A stretch of DNA of 64,000 nucleotides from Lindgomyces ingoldianus. Taxonomy: Eukaryota; Ascomycota; Dothideomycetes; Pleosporales; Lindgomycetaceae. Below, piece after piece: positions 1 to 14,763 of this stretch. The notes beneath the pieces are model-generated. The model did no database searches, was not told the DNA's origin, and saw only the letters and a program-made list of their open reading frames with translations. The DNA is taken from NCBI RefSeq assembly GCF_010093535.1, contig NW_022985170.1:224226-288225 (forward strand), written 5' to 3'. The position numbers and the translations under genes are program-made. The stretch's first letter is position 1. The number at the start of each line of letters is the position of its first letter.

Positions 1-1099
1 TGCCGTTCTCGGAGTCGGGCTTCAAGATCTCTTCAAGATCTCGATCGTGCGCCCCATCTGGGCCAGGTCTCTCTTGCGCAGCATAGTCTTCCCAAGCTTT
101 GACAGCCCTCTTGACACCCTCGTCGTTGAAGTTGGGATTGTATTCCTCCTTAAACTTCTTCAGGATTTCTTCAAGCTCCTTAACCCTATTCCTCGCCTCA
201 TCCCTCTCGCCTCTCACTCTTGTAAGACTCTCTACCAGCTCCGCAATCCTCTCCTTCGCCAGGGTCATCAACACCGTCAACTTCCCTCCTTTGCCTGCGC
301 CCTTGATGACTCTCCCCTTCTCCTGCCTCTCAATATCCTCAAGATTCTTTTCCAATGCTTGAACCTTTATGTCTGCGCCCTGGATCTGCGTGTGCAAGGT
401 CTGAATCCTATCTTCGACTTCCTTTTTCAGCCTAGCCGCTTCAGTGACCAGCTCTCTTCGGCGCTTGTTCGCAGCCCCAAGGCTCTTCAGTCTCGCTTCA
501 TCCTGTTTCCGCCATTCCTTGCCAATCTTTGCGCACCGATCTTCGCATTTAATACCACCAACTCCATCATATTCATCAGAACCATCACAGCACAGCTCGT
601 AGTCGCAGATGCCGTCATTGACAGCCGTGAAAGGCACATAGCTGGGCAGGTGCCCTTTATTCTTGCAATAATACCCGGGTAATGCTGGCGTCTCATTGAA
701 TTGACCCTTGCCTAGCTCCGAGGGTTGGGGAGGCGAGAGTGGGGAGAGGTATGAACATGCAGAAGTGCCGGGTTCATCGCTGCCATCGGGGCAATCGCAG
801 TAGTCGTCGTTGAGGCGGGATATGTCAAGTTTAACAGTAGGGTTAGAGATACACGTAAAACTGTCCCCATCTTTGTAGAACTTTGCAACTATTAATTCAG
901 TCAAGATCAGCATTCATTCGTTTTCATCCATTCTCCAGTTAGAGTGCTTAGGACGGGAGCTTCGAGAAGAGGATCAGGTTCCACAATACATACACTCTGG
1001 ACCTACGCCACGCGGCCGCGGCGCCTCTGATGCCGCATTCGCAGCAGCAGATAGGCAATACAGAAGAAAGGCAATGGTCGAGAGTCGCGGTTTCCCCAT
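1..1099 (-). CDS. GTB1: Glucosidase II beta subunit (PRKCSH/Gtb1-like), C-terminus beyond window
   Basis: Regulatory beta subunit of ER glucosidase II, which trims glucose from N-glycans for glycoprotein folding control. Two exons: 1099-994 and 888-1 (continuing off the window); intron 993-889 has a GTATGT donor and TAG acceptor and restores the family signature GPEFAKFYKD. The first about 22 residues form a signal peptide. Two LDLa-like cysteine clusters follow (DDYCDCPDGSDEP, and later DGICDYELCCDGSDE), then a long charged coiled coil (VRGERDEARNRVKELEEILK). This domain order is diagnostic of the family. The C-terminal mannose-6-phosphate-receptor-homology domain and the HDEL-type signal should lie outside the window. 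Start chosen because it opens the signal peptide and is followed directly by the conserved mature N-terminus. Identification is firm; only the missing end is unknown. Confidence 0.93.
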
Positions 1100-2623
1100 C
1101 TTTCAATGGCGGGATGAGAGTTTGGAGCTCGAACTTTTGGCGGAGCTGATATGCCACATTTCGCTAATGCATGACAGAGGGCTTAGTCATCGTCTAAGCC
1201 AATTCCGACCAAGCTTTACTCTCACTTTCTCCTTGACTAGTGAACAGATGTTCTACAGTCTTTTCATTGTTACTCGCTATCCACTATCTAATTTATTGCC
1301 CTCCGTTGTAGTGAATATGCTACCACAAAGCAGAAGGACTTCCCCAATCGCGATATAACGGCCAGATCTCGCCGCCGCCCTCACTAGATCATGGGTCTTC
1401 CTTTCACTCATAAGCCGCTCTAGGATTCGGGGCCGTGTGGAATCTCTACCTTCAATCAAACTTCGGCCCTTCTCGTACCATGAAGCACTTCCGTCTTGTA
1501 CAATTTCCTCCTATATCTTACGGATCCATGCCCTCTATTCCTTGCTGTCAATATTTCAAATGCGAATGCCGCACTCATGCGGAAGGTGCAAAGGGAGCCC
1601 CGATCCAGCGCAGGTAGATCTTAGCCGAACACTTAGAATATTGGTCTTTCCCCAGACTCCTCAATCTCCTACATATGCCGTTATAAAAAACCAAGTCTGA
1701 AAACTCCTCAAGGTTTGGTTTCAAACTTTTTCTAATTTCCCTTTTTCAAGAACCTTACCCTCCCTATCAACAGGAACATGCAATCCATTGTTCAGAATTG
1801 CCACCCTTATAGCAACCTTCCTAGCTCTAACAAGCGGGTGGAAGGTTAACGTTTCTCTAGCTATGTTCAGTGCTCAGTGATACATACTGTGGAAACATCC
1901 ACTAAGGACTTCGAAACCATGGTTGGATATGGTACATTCATTTCTCGACGACCGGATTATCCTGGCAGTGGTACTTTCCAGTTCACCTCAAGAAGCTCAT
2001 CAAACACTACCAGAACTACAGTGCACTCTTTGTTGAAAATAAAAACCGAAGAGACGGAAGATATGCTAATTTAGATTCTTGAAGAGCAGACGGCATGCGA
2101 CAGCCAGAACGTCCATGTTACGAATATCGTGCGGCTTCGTATACTCTCCTCACTGTAGCTTCCGATCACGCACCTCTTGCGATCGCAACTCTTGCGTTCT
2201 TCTGTCATTTCACCTGTTTTTCTTAGTCATGTCAAGGCGCCAGAACAAGCTCTGTTCTTTTCAAACTTCCCCCCTCGCCCCTCACCGGATCACGTTCCGA
2301 GTGGCTAGCACTAAAGATTCAGGCCACTGAGGTGGTCGATATCTTGGTGTGGGTGGGTATCAGAGAACAAGTTTTTTGGAGCCCGTTTGCCATAGCTACG
2401 GCGGTGAGGGGACGTCTCGGGTGCCTACATACATCCATAAGCTTACCCGGTGATACGTTGATGTCACTCACCGACCATTCACAGGATTTGAATGACTTTG
2501 CCCGATCGGGCTCGCTCGTGGAGGGAAAGTTTAGAGACATAAGAAGCATCGCCTGGGTCACGATAGCTTTTAGCTCGCCCAGCTCAACATACACTCGTGT
2601 TTCGGAATACCGCCGCTGCCGCC
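1100..2623. other. Intergenic, no gene supported
   Basis: About 1.5 kb between divergently oriented genes. It holds only short overlapping ORFs under 120 codons, with no start context, splice structure or recognisable domain. It probably contains the promoters of both flanking genes. The last 300 bp is open in one plus-strand frame, but the better start is the ATG in GCCGCCATGG at 2624. Confidence 0.6.
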
Positions 2624-5600
2624 ATGGACTCAATGATTGAGATTGACGATGTGATTTTCGAACCATATAATTCTGACGACAATATGAGCGATTGGCAGGA
2701 CGAAATAGGGCTGCCAGTCACCCCCCAGAGGGAGGCGATGGGCGTCAGCATGCAGGTGGAGAGATTGGTGGATTCTGCTCGTAAGGTCCTCGTGTGTCAA
2801 CAAAGTCTCCAATACTCACCAAGAGCAGAGAGTGTCAAGCCAACTCCCCCAGGCCAGTCAGATGCCGTAACAATGATTCCCGGAGGGGAAAGCGATTGGC
2901 AAGTATCAGAGCTACCAATCCCCCAGGAGACAGAGGCGATGGCCACCAGGGCGCAGCTTGAGAGTTTCTTGGACACCTCTCGTAAGTTCCCAGCCCGCCA
3001 TCAGTCTCCAATACTCACAACCAGCAGAGAACGTCAAGCCAACTCGGTCAGAACTGCCAGATACCCCAGTGGTAATGCCACAGGAAGACAGCGGTTTCCC
3101 GTGTCGTAATGATCTCAAGAAGGACGATCTCACCACATTCATACAATATCAGGCAAATCAGAAAACATACGAGGCAGCGTTCTTGAAAACCTTCGTTACT
3201 CATGCACTGCACCCTAGCAGACTCAATCTGATGAGATGTCTCCCAGACAAGCCTGAGGCTCTTGAGAAGATTGAGGGGTATCTGCGTGCAGTCTCAGAAA
3301 GCGTGGACGAGATCACCACTAAAATCATCCAGAATGCACACCTGAAAAGTGTCAACTTCCTTGCTAAAGATGGAAGCAAAGGTCTCCCATTCATAAATAT
3401 CCACCGCTCCAAGCAGGATACGTTCAAGGATTTCGGCCCAGATAATATCTTCCCGGTTGCGCAGAAGCTGAAGCACTCCTGGCACAAGGCGTGGCCGAAT
3501 CGAAGCACGTATGTGCAATATACGGCTGCGGATTATCCGGTGTCAACACACTCCCCTTTTGCCGACATTGCCGCTGCACGAAAAAAATTCGATGGAGAGC
3601 CGGGATGTCCTGAGTTGCCTCACGGCCACCCGGTTGTGTGGCCTCCAAAGCCGGATCACTCTGCTCTATCGGGCATCGCTGGTGCCGCTTTTGGTGTGAT
3701 CACCCAATACGATAAAGGACTAATTCAGTTTGCTGACCTTGTTCGACAGATTCTCGAGCGACACTGTGTAAGGCTAGAGAAAGTGTTCCAACTCGTTTAA
3801 AGACTCCCCGAAAGACTAAAGCGAAACCTAGCGGTAGAGAGGTGGTATCCACTACCGCATCTACCTTTCTTGATGTGGATATGGTCGGTGTCAGCGCTGG
3901 ATCTCAAGCGAGTGGTACATCAACTAACCTAGATCCCGATATCACGCTGCCAGATAGGGAGTCTAGACGCCTCAATTCTGCTGTACTTAATCTGAGCGCC
4001 CAAATCTCCAATGAGGCATTTGTCTCTGGAGATTCGGCCAGGGATGAAACCCAGAAGAAGGGGCGGAGCGAAGAGATCATGGAAGTACATTGGCAACGAC
4101 TTGTCCAGTCGTCCTCCAATCAAGCTAGCTCTTCTTACCGCCCTTCTTACCACCCTTCACAGGACTTCAAGGGTGTCATATCTCACTCCGTAGAGAACCG
4201 TGTCCTCAAGGCACCCTCCCCTGAAACCCAGAAGCAAACCAATGCCTTTGCTTGTAAGAGTCCAGCGAAGACATTGATTCGATCCAGAAATGGTCTAAAC
4301 TTGGAGACGATACGCGCTGTAACGCACGCTGTGGATAATGAGATTCTCAAACCTCCATCTAGTGCTGCACAAAAGGTGATCAAAGCTGTTGTTGCCAAGA
4401 TTCCGAAGGTGAAGCCTGCTCAACCTGTCAGCACACCGGGCATAGGGATGACGACTATGGGAACATGTGCCCTTGAACCTCCGTCCTCTAGGCCACAGAA
4501 AGAAATCAACAATGCTTGGAGTAGGATTCAGTCGAAGACACTCGCAGAATCTACAAACTCGCAAGGCGGGGGGATGAGGTTCGCGCCGACTGTTGAGGAG
4601 ATAGGCACGCTTGATCGGCAGTCTGGAGCTGAGGGTCTGAAACGGAAAGCATCGTCCTTAGCTTCTACGACACCACAAGCAGCTCCGAAGAAGCCGCAGG
4701 AGCCTCTGTTGAAAGATCCCTTGGGAAAGCATAAAGCGTCTAGAGCTAGTCAAGCCGAGAATACCCCCAGCCGAAGTAAAAGGAAGGACCCGAGCAAGCC
4801 GGAGAAGCCAAGCAAAACGACACCATCCAGTGGCCCAAAGCTGAAAGTGCGCAGGCCAAAGCTGACTCTGGTCAAGCCCCAACCTACAGGACCATTTCCA
4901 CCTCATCCAAGCGGCTCACAGACCCTCGAACCCCACCAAGTCCTTCCACAGGGTGCATACTTCGAGGCAAAAGGCCCAGAGGACAAGTTTGTCTGGCGTT
5001 GCGGCATTAACCACGCGTTGGGATACTACTACAACTCTGGAGATAGAAAAGTCTGCCCAGGCTGCTTCACGCACATAGAGTACCAGCGAAAGCATATCAC
5101 CATGGACTTCTACATGCCGATTAAGACTTTCTCCCGCCAGCCAGCTCCGGATGGAGTAATCTGGAAGCCGACGCCAATCTACGCAACCCAGAGAGTAAGG
5201 ACGACCTCAGAGAATGTGTCACACAAAGGCCACGTTTCGCACAATGGCGTGGCCAAACTAGTGTATTGGGAGTATATCCAGGCTGGTTCCACTGAAGCAG
5301 GAGCTAGGCAGAAGGCGATCGAGTACATGGAAGAGTATCTCGCCGCTAAGGTAAAGCCGGAGTCGGAGCCTACACCTGAACCTGAGTCTGAGAGCGAGGA
5401 CGAACAAGTAGAGCCTGAACCCCATCCCAGCGGATCGAAAACCATGGAGCATGGCCAGGAACTTCCACTGGGCAGTTATTGGCAGAAGCAAGAGCGCCAC
5501 GAAGAGTTTGCTTGGCGTTGTGATAGCAACCACGCACTTGGTCGGTACTACCTTGCAGGAGACAAGAGGACCTGTCCTGGTTGTGGATCGAACAAGAGCG

Positions 5601-6163
5601 GCAAAGCTAAGCATGCGACCATGGATTTCTACATGGAAGAAGGCACTACAGTTCGCCAGACTGCGGAGAACCTAGTTGATTGGCAACCGAGGCGGCCTTA
5701 CAAGACCAAGAGCAGTGGGAAAGAGAAGAAGGTTACTGCTAGCACCCATAATCAATACGCTGCAAAAGTTTACTGGGAAGCTGTTGATAATGGTCGCACA
5801 GCAGCGGAGGCTATGAAGCTCGCGCTCGATAAAACGGACGCTTGGGTCGACGCCAAGGACGCCGAAGTTGAGGCGGCGGCAGTGGCAGTGGTAGAGGACG
5901 ACAATGGGAGTCGGGAAGCCACTATTGAGGAGTGCCCCGACTCCGACTCGGATTCTGACTCCGCTGTAGCCCCCATTCAGCTTGGAGGACCGGATAATAC
6001 TAAGCACAAGCGACTGAGGATCGTCCCGAAGAAGAGGGCGATTGATGAGGTGAGTATAGGCAGCCAATATGAAGAAGGGCCATCGCAGAACCGTGTAGCC
6101 CCTAATCAGGTTGTGGAATCCAGTGATGACGACATCTCTTCCTCGGGTTCAGACAGTGAATAA
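2624..6163 (+). CDS. Uncharacterised repeat protein with two C-terminal Cys/His (zinc-ribbon-like) modules
   Basis: I do not recognise this protein. The model has four exons: 2624-2780, 2829-2981, 3028-3767 and 3815-6163, giving 1132 residues in one closed frame. All three introns are 46-48 bp with GTAAG donors. The start is the ATG in GCCGCCATGG. Residues 1-110 contain a tandem duplication that includes the introns. Residues about 110-345 are a globular-looking acidic/aromatic domain. The middle (about 360-710) is Ser/Pro/Lys-rich and disordered, with three copies of an L(K/E)xPSxxxQK unit. The C-terminal part has two modules of about 150 residues (about 713-865 and 887-1035). Each has WRCxxNHALGxYY, then CPGC: C746/H750/C764/C767 and C919/H923/C937/C940, spacing C-x3-H-x13-C-x2-C in both. 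This suggests metal binding. The tail is acidic and Ser-rich. A nuclear or chromatin role is only a guess from composition. Confidence 0.75.
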
Positions 6164-6848
6164 GGACTTGGATAGGTACTATATATACTGACTAGGCTAA
6201 CTATGATAACTAGAATCTATGGCGATTATTAAGCAGGGGCCTGTGCTGAGAACCGGCAACTTGCTGTGAACATGCATGTTTCTAGAGGTTGTCTTCTTTT
6301 CACTCATTCCATACCTGGGTTTCATATGCCTTTGTGAAGGACATCGGTAATAAAGAAGGGTAAATGAGGCCTCCAGTCCTCAAGCGTGCCTTTGGCTGTT
6401 TCGTCCAATCCACCCTTCCGTGTTCCGCAAAGTCGTGATGAGGGCCGCGCGGTGTGGCTATGCAACCCGAAGGATCGCAAACCTACCCTGTTGAGGGAGC
6501 AAAAAGACCGAGCTAAAGGCCGGTGTCGTGCTCCCGCCCTCACTTTTGCTAATGATTGGATCATCAAACGCGTTCTAACCTAAACAACGCAAGATCAATA
6601 TTTTAAAAACGCGGTACCTTTGTCGAAAGACGTTCGACAAGACATCTTGACCCTGCAAATTTATGTAGCACTAGGGCGGTTTCTTGTTAGCGGGCCATGT
6701 AAATTTATGTTGAATACCGCGACGCGTGTGCGATCGTCTGTTCCCCATGAAACCCCTCTTTTGTTTCTTTTGACTGTTCTTTGTCCATCTTTTGTGATGT
6801 TCATGGCATGACCGACTCAGCCTTTCGTTTCTTTAGAGGAGCCAAAGC
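6164..6848. other. Intergenic, no gene supported
   Basis: Terminator of the upstream repeat protein and promoter of the next plus-strand gene. I see only short ORFs without domain features. Confidence 0.6.
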
Positions 6849-8271
6849 ATGAAGCTTTGCATCGCGTCTTTCGGTCTTTTTCTCGTACAATGTTTAATTG
6901 GGGCTGCTAATGCTGGTATGTCGAGTGTCCAAGTTTCGGGAATATTGGGGATGGACGATGCACCACAGCTTGGAAATAACATTAACATCTCTCGCAGACT
7001 GTGCGCCGGTGTCTGGGTCCCTTACTCTCAAGACTTCGCAAGATGTCACAACAGTTTCAAAGTGTACGGACTTCACTGGGAATATTGTCGTCGCGGCCGA
7101 TGGACCTGAGGAGATTGCACTTGACGGGATCCACACGGTCACTGGAAATATTGATGTTGAGAATGTCGCACAGCTCCGCTCGCTCTCTTCTAACTCACTT
7201 GAGGTTGTTCAGAGCCTGACGTTGATGAATCTCCCCAAGCTCTCGAATCTTAGCTTTCCAGCGTTATCGAATTTCTCCTCACTGCAATGGAAGAATCTGC
7301 CATCTTTCGAGCACTGTGCTGTCGCCGGAACGCATAATGGCGAAATCCAAGAAATCACGGTTACGAACACTTCGCTCAAGAGCATGGATTGGTTGGTCTG
7401 GCCGGTTCAATTGTTGAACATTACCGAGAACGCCAGCCTTGAGACTTTCAGCATCCCTTACAATTCTATTAATACGGGTAGCTCGCTTACCTTCTCTGAC
7501 AATGCTGCTCTTGCAAACATCACCGTCTCGCAATTATCTGGAATCTACGGTGGTTTGCAAGTCTCGGGTAATAATGCCCTTTCCAAGCTCTCCTTCGAAG
7601 CGATGGAGACAATTGGGGGTTATGTCCAACTCAGCGGCGATTTCAAGAACGTCTCTATGCCTGCACTCAACTCAATCAATGGCGGACTGAACGTCCAGTC
7701 CACTGGCGACATTACAGCACTATGTATCAACTTGCAAGAAAAGGCGTCCTCCCATGTCCTCAAAGGACACTATGACTGCACACCAAACGTCCAGAAGAGT
7801 CCAGCGTCTCCAACCACCATGAGCAGTGCGTCCACCGCGAAACCAACGTCCCCAACAATAACTACAATACCAACCCCCTCTCCAAGCCCCCAAGGCAGCG
7901 GGCTCTCTATCTGGGGAAAAGTAGGCATATCCGTCACAGTTCTTGTCATTGCCTTCACCACTCTCGCCCTCACAATCTTTTACTTCCGCCGTCGTAACCA
8001 TTCCAAAGTCCAAGAAATCCAGCAAAAGAAAATCGACTCCATCGAGCTGGCTGATTCGGACGCTGGAGCTGGAGCTTCGATACCTAAGGAACTAGAATCT
8101 CCGCATATCCGATTAGAACTGGCGGCAGGGAAGATTGCCCAGGAGCTACCAGCATATGTTCCGCATGAATTACTGGCCAAGCATGGGAGCAGCGAGTTGC
8201 ATAGCCCTACGGCGAGCTTTACGAGTGTGAGGAGTGATGTGCCATTGATTCGACATGAGTTACCTGGTTGA
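6849..8271 (+). CDS. Ecm33-like receptor-L-domain cell-surface protein with TM and cytoplasmic tail
   Basis: Two exons, 6849-6915 and 6998-8271; intron 6916-6997 (GTATGT...CGCAG) joins a signal peptide of about 22 residues to DCAPVSGSLTL, giving 446 residues. The ectodomain shows the repeating pattern of the Ecm33/SPS2 family (receptor L-domain fold): GNIVVAADGPEEIALDGI, then TGNIDVENVAQL, then repeated LSNLSFPAL-type units, with many N-x-S/T sites. A Ser/Thr/Pro linker (about residues 290-325) precedes a hydrophobic helix (VGISVTVLVIAFTTLALTIF) and a basic RRRNH stop-transfer. A cytoplasmic tail of about 100 residues follows, with repeated (H/K)EL motifs. Classical Ecm33 proteins are GPI-anchored and support cell-wall integrity. 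This one is a type I membrane protein instead, so a sensor or wall-tethering role is an inference. Confidence 0.8.
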
Positions 8272-8919
8272 GAAATTTCAGATGGGCGGTTTTTGGCAGA
8301 TGGATCCAGGATGTAACTAGGTGGGTAACTAAAGATAAATTACCTAGAGAAGAGGAGGAAGGGCACAAATTCGCCTATATAGCAAAAGAAGGACCCAGAT
8401 GCGAAACACGCGGGGAAAAGATGGTATCCAGCCTGGTGGCATACCTGTCCCACCTATGGATATGATTTTCACGCCTTGACGGAGTTTTCCAGCCCCGTCT
8501 CCATTGTAGGAGGATGCATACTCCCGAGTAGCGGAGTTGTAGGCTACCGCTATTCGACTCTCTATGTTGTTAAAATACTTAAGAAGAGATGGAGGACATC
8601 TGCCTGCCCAGGCGCTCTGTCTATGCACGTCCCACGACGGCGCTGTGGCGGAGATCAAGTCCACGCGAGGCCTCTAACAAGCGTGGAGAGAAAGGCAAAA
8701 TATTGCTCCTATGAGGGTTGGAAAGACCCTAGATCATACATGACCCATTTTTTCAAATAATTAATGTAATAAGAGTAAGCAGGTGATACTTTACCAGCAC
8801 ATTACTTTCGCTCAATCTCCCTACATTCACACAACTTAGGAACTTGTTTACATTACAGAATCAGGGTGCGGTGTACTAAATACAACATCTCGAGCAACAT
8901 AAGAAAGATCCTGACCTTT
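8272..8919. other. Convergent intergenic, no gene supported
   Basis: The gap between two converging genes contains no supported ORF; it presumably holds both 3' ends. Confidence 0.6.
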
Positions 8920-12126
<3,207 letters not shown>

Positions 12127-13960
12127 TCATCGCAATTCAGAATACTTCAGAGAAACACTGCAGCTCTCGATTGATTCTTCGTTATCCTCCTCGGTGTCGT
12201 CGGCACCGTCTTGAAAATCGATGGGCTCTTGACCAACCCTCTTGCTCTTGCCTTTTTCAAGAGCGTCTTTGTCAAAGGACGACATAGCACTTGCTTCAGC
12301 AAGAGCAAGCTGGTACTTCATCTGCGGCTTACTTCCAGCGGTATTGAGTCCTCTCGCACGAACAAGTTTCTTAAGCGCCACTAGGCTGTTCGCATTGTCG
12401 GCTTCATCCAATCGTTTGACGAAATCGTCTTTCTGCTCACCCTCCGTAGAGAGATTACGGTTAGCGCAGAGAGTTTTCAAGTCGGCAAGGGATAAGATGC
12501 TTCTCGGATCCGGATGGTCTTTCGTGATGGTTTTGAGAATGGCGACATTTGTAGCCTTGACCGGTGTGTGAGGGTTCAATTTCTCGCGGAGCTCCTTCGC
12601 AGCCGCCTCCTCTGCAGCTTTCCGCTCTTTGATTTGCTCCCTCTGTTTGACCTTTGCCTCCTTTTCATCTTGCATACGCTGGATCCTCGCTTGATTATCG
12701 GCTATTTTCTGTGCTGCACGCTCAGCTTTCTCTCTCGCCTTTTCCTCACGAGCTCTAACCACCTCCTGCTGCCTCTGGATGACGCGACTGCGCTCGGCAT
12801 CCCTAGCCCTACGCTTCTCCTCAATCTTCCGCTCTTTAGCCTTGCAATCCTCTTCACGGATGCGCTCTCTAGACTCGCGGAACGCTTCCATTTCCATGCG
12901 GCGTACTATCTGATTGTCGGGCCCATCCTCGTCGATAGGAATTGTGGCAGTTCCCGCCATGAGGGCCTGGTAGCGGTCTTTACAAGCCTTTGAAGAGAAG
13001 ATGGCGTCCTTGTTGAGTTTGCGCATGAAGGTAGAAACTTTGTGGAAACGACGGGATCGGACCTGTTCCATTTCGTTGTTGATATCGATGTCAGCCAGCT
13101 CAAATGCGGCTAGAAGAATTTTGTCCTGCCACTACATTAACTGGCTTTACTTAGGTACTGCAAGTGTAACGTACATCTTCCAATCCCCATTCCTTGTAGC
13201 CTTCCTTCAAGAGAAAGTCAACGTGCTCGGCTTGAGCGGACTTAATCCTGCAAATACGGCCGCCAATGGATTTCTTATCATAAAGGATGCGGCCTTCCTT
13301 TGCAAGCTTCTCAGCAATCTGGTGATCAGTATATCCCTTCTCCTTCATATTAATCATTAGCTCGTCATCGGAGTCCAGATTTACGGAAATCTTCTTTGCG
13401 TACGCTGGGAGGCAATCGCCGGGTTCACGCTTGTGCGGACGTCCGAAAGTGAGCGGTCCCTTAGTTGGGGCAAAATTAAGCTCCTCTGCGCCCTCGTCCA
13501 AGAGAAAAGCATTGTCCTCATTGAATCGAGCACGGAGCGCCGCCTTTTGAGCATAGTTGGTGGTTCGTTGATAAAGGATTTTGGGTTTCGGTGGTCCACA
13601 CGGGCTACGAACTTCGCTGACAAAGCCGATGCAATCATCCCCCATTTCACTATCACCTCGACGCAGCTGTTCATACCCTTCAGGCTCAGGGAAGTCATCG
13701 TCATCCTGGACCGGATTAGAGAGATTTTAAGACACCAATGTTAAAGAAAGGACTGACCTCCATAATGTCACCGAATACACTCATTTCCTGGTTGTCGTCC
13801 AAGACCAAGTCTGAGGGTATCGCGGTCACATCTGCCATTTCATACTCAAAGAGTAGTCGATCGGCAGGATTACTGGCTTCATAGAATTAGAAGAATGCAA
13901 GAATGCAAGAAGGTGGATATCTGTTTGCTTACCAAGCTCGACGAACTCGTGACCGGCCAT
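12127..13960 (-). CDS. SAP-domain nuclear protein with coiled coil
   Basis: Four exons: 13960-13933, 13876-13758, 13705-13175 and 13125-12127, all junctions GT...AG, giving 558 residues. The N-terminus is acidic (FELGS-type opening, then DDDDFPEPEGYEQL). A middle helical region containing DELMINMKEKGYTDHQIAEK and ACKDRYQAL resembles the Myb/SANT-like segments of fungal nuclear proteins. A long, highly charged coiled coil of about 130 residues follows. Near the C-terminus are two SAP-like helix-extension-helix motifs, SLADLKTLCANRNLSTEGEQ and SLVALKKLVRARGLNTAGSK. SAP motifs bind AT-rich or scaffold DNA, so a chromatin-associated role is likely. I do not know a named orthologue. The exon-1 start gives a short conserved-looking N-terminus (MAGHEFVEL). 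Confidence 0.82.
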
Positions 13961-14763
13961 GTTATTCGTGTTGACGCTAACAAAGGAATAAAGGTGAGTT
14001 GATGTAATGGTTTTGGGGGTGCAGACTGTCCCGTAACCTGCCGCTAGAAATCAGGGAAATTCCCTGAGAGGGAGGATGGGCAAGGTTGCCGCCAGAAAGC
14101 TATGGATGCGATAATGTTGCTGCGATTTGGGTGGATATAGTAAAAATTCTGGCAATAAATCCGCTCAAAGCTGGAGAGAGTTGACGCCCTGGAGGCTGCT
14201 GGCTCTGTACCACCTAAGAAGTGTTTGCAGCAGGTGGAAGAATTAGGCAAAGTCGATCAATAGAGGGGACGAAGAAAAGCCGGAGCTGAGGAAATAGGTA
14301 TGTAGGTTTCTGCGGCGACAGTAGGGTGGACGAATGTGCATGCACCACAGATGAAAGAGGGCTCATGGTTGGGTGAAGGCGGAAAAGAGTTTTGCTTTCC
14401 ACCAACAGTAGGGAGAGTCAGAGTCAACTGGCGAATATCTAAAAGTGTCATGACGCAAGCCAACTGACCGAAGTATCGTCAAAGAAGGGCATCTTTCATG
14501 GTGCCACGCTTCTAATGATATCTGTTGTGATGTTGATGGTCGTGATACAGATTATGTTCGCAATTGAGGGTGATAGTGGTGGTAGTTCTGTGGCGCAACG
14601 TGTGGCGCATCAAGCCCCTGTCATATGACGCAACCGCCCCATGGCGAAGATCACCTCCAAAAACACGATTCTACACCAGCAATCCCACAACATTTACTTT
14701 CGAATAATTTTATCCTCTCGCCCGCTCTTTTGCATCCATCGAACCTGAAACTTGATACAAGCT
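13961..14763. promoter_or_regulatory. Divergent intergenic / probable shared promoter region
   Basis: About 800 bp between divergent starts at 13960 (-) and 14764 (+). No gene is supported. I saw no specific operator I could defend. Confidence 0.45.

Noticed and set aside
2319..2666. Minus/plus ORF pair just before the repeat protein
   Set aside because: They are mirror-frame ORFs in a promoter region; no motif; the plus one overlaps the real start.
5672..6067. 131-codon minus-strand ORF inside the repeat protein
   Set aside because: It is a shadow frame of a strongly coding plus-strand exon.
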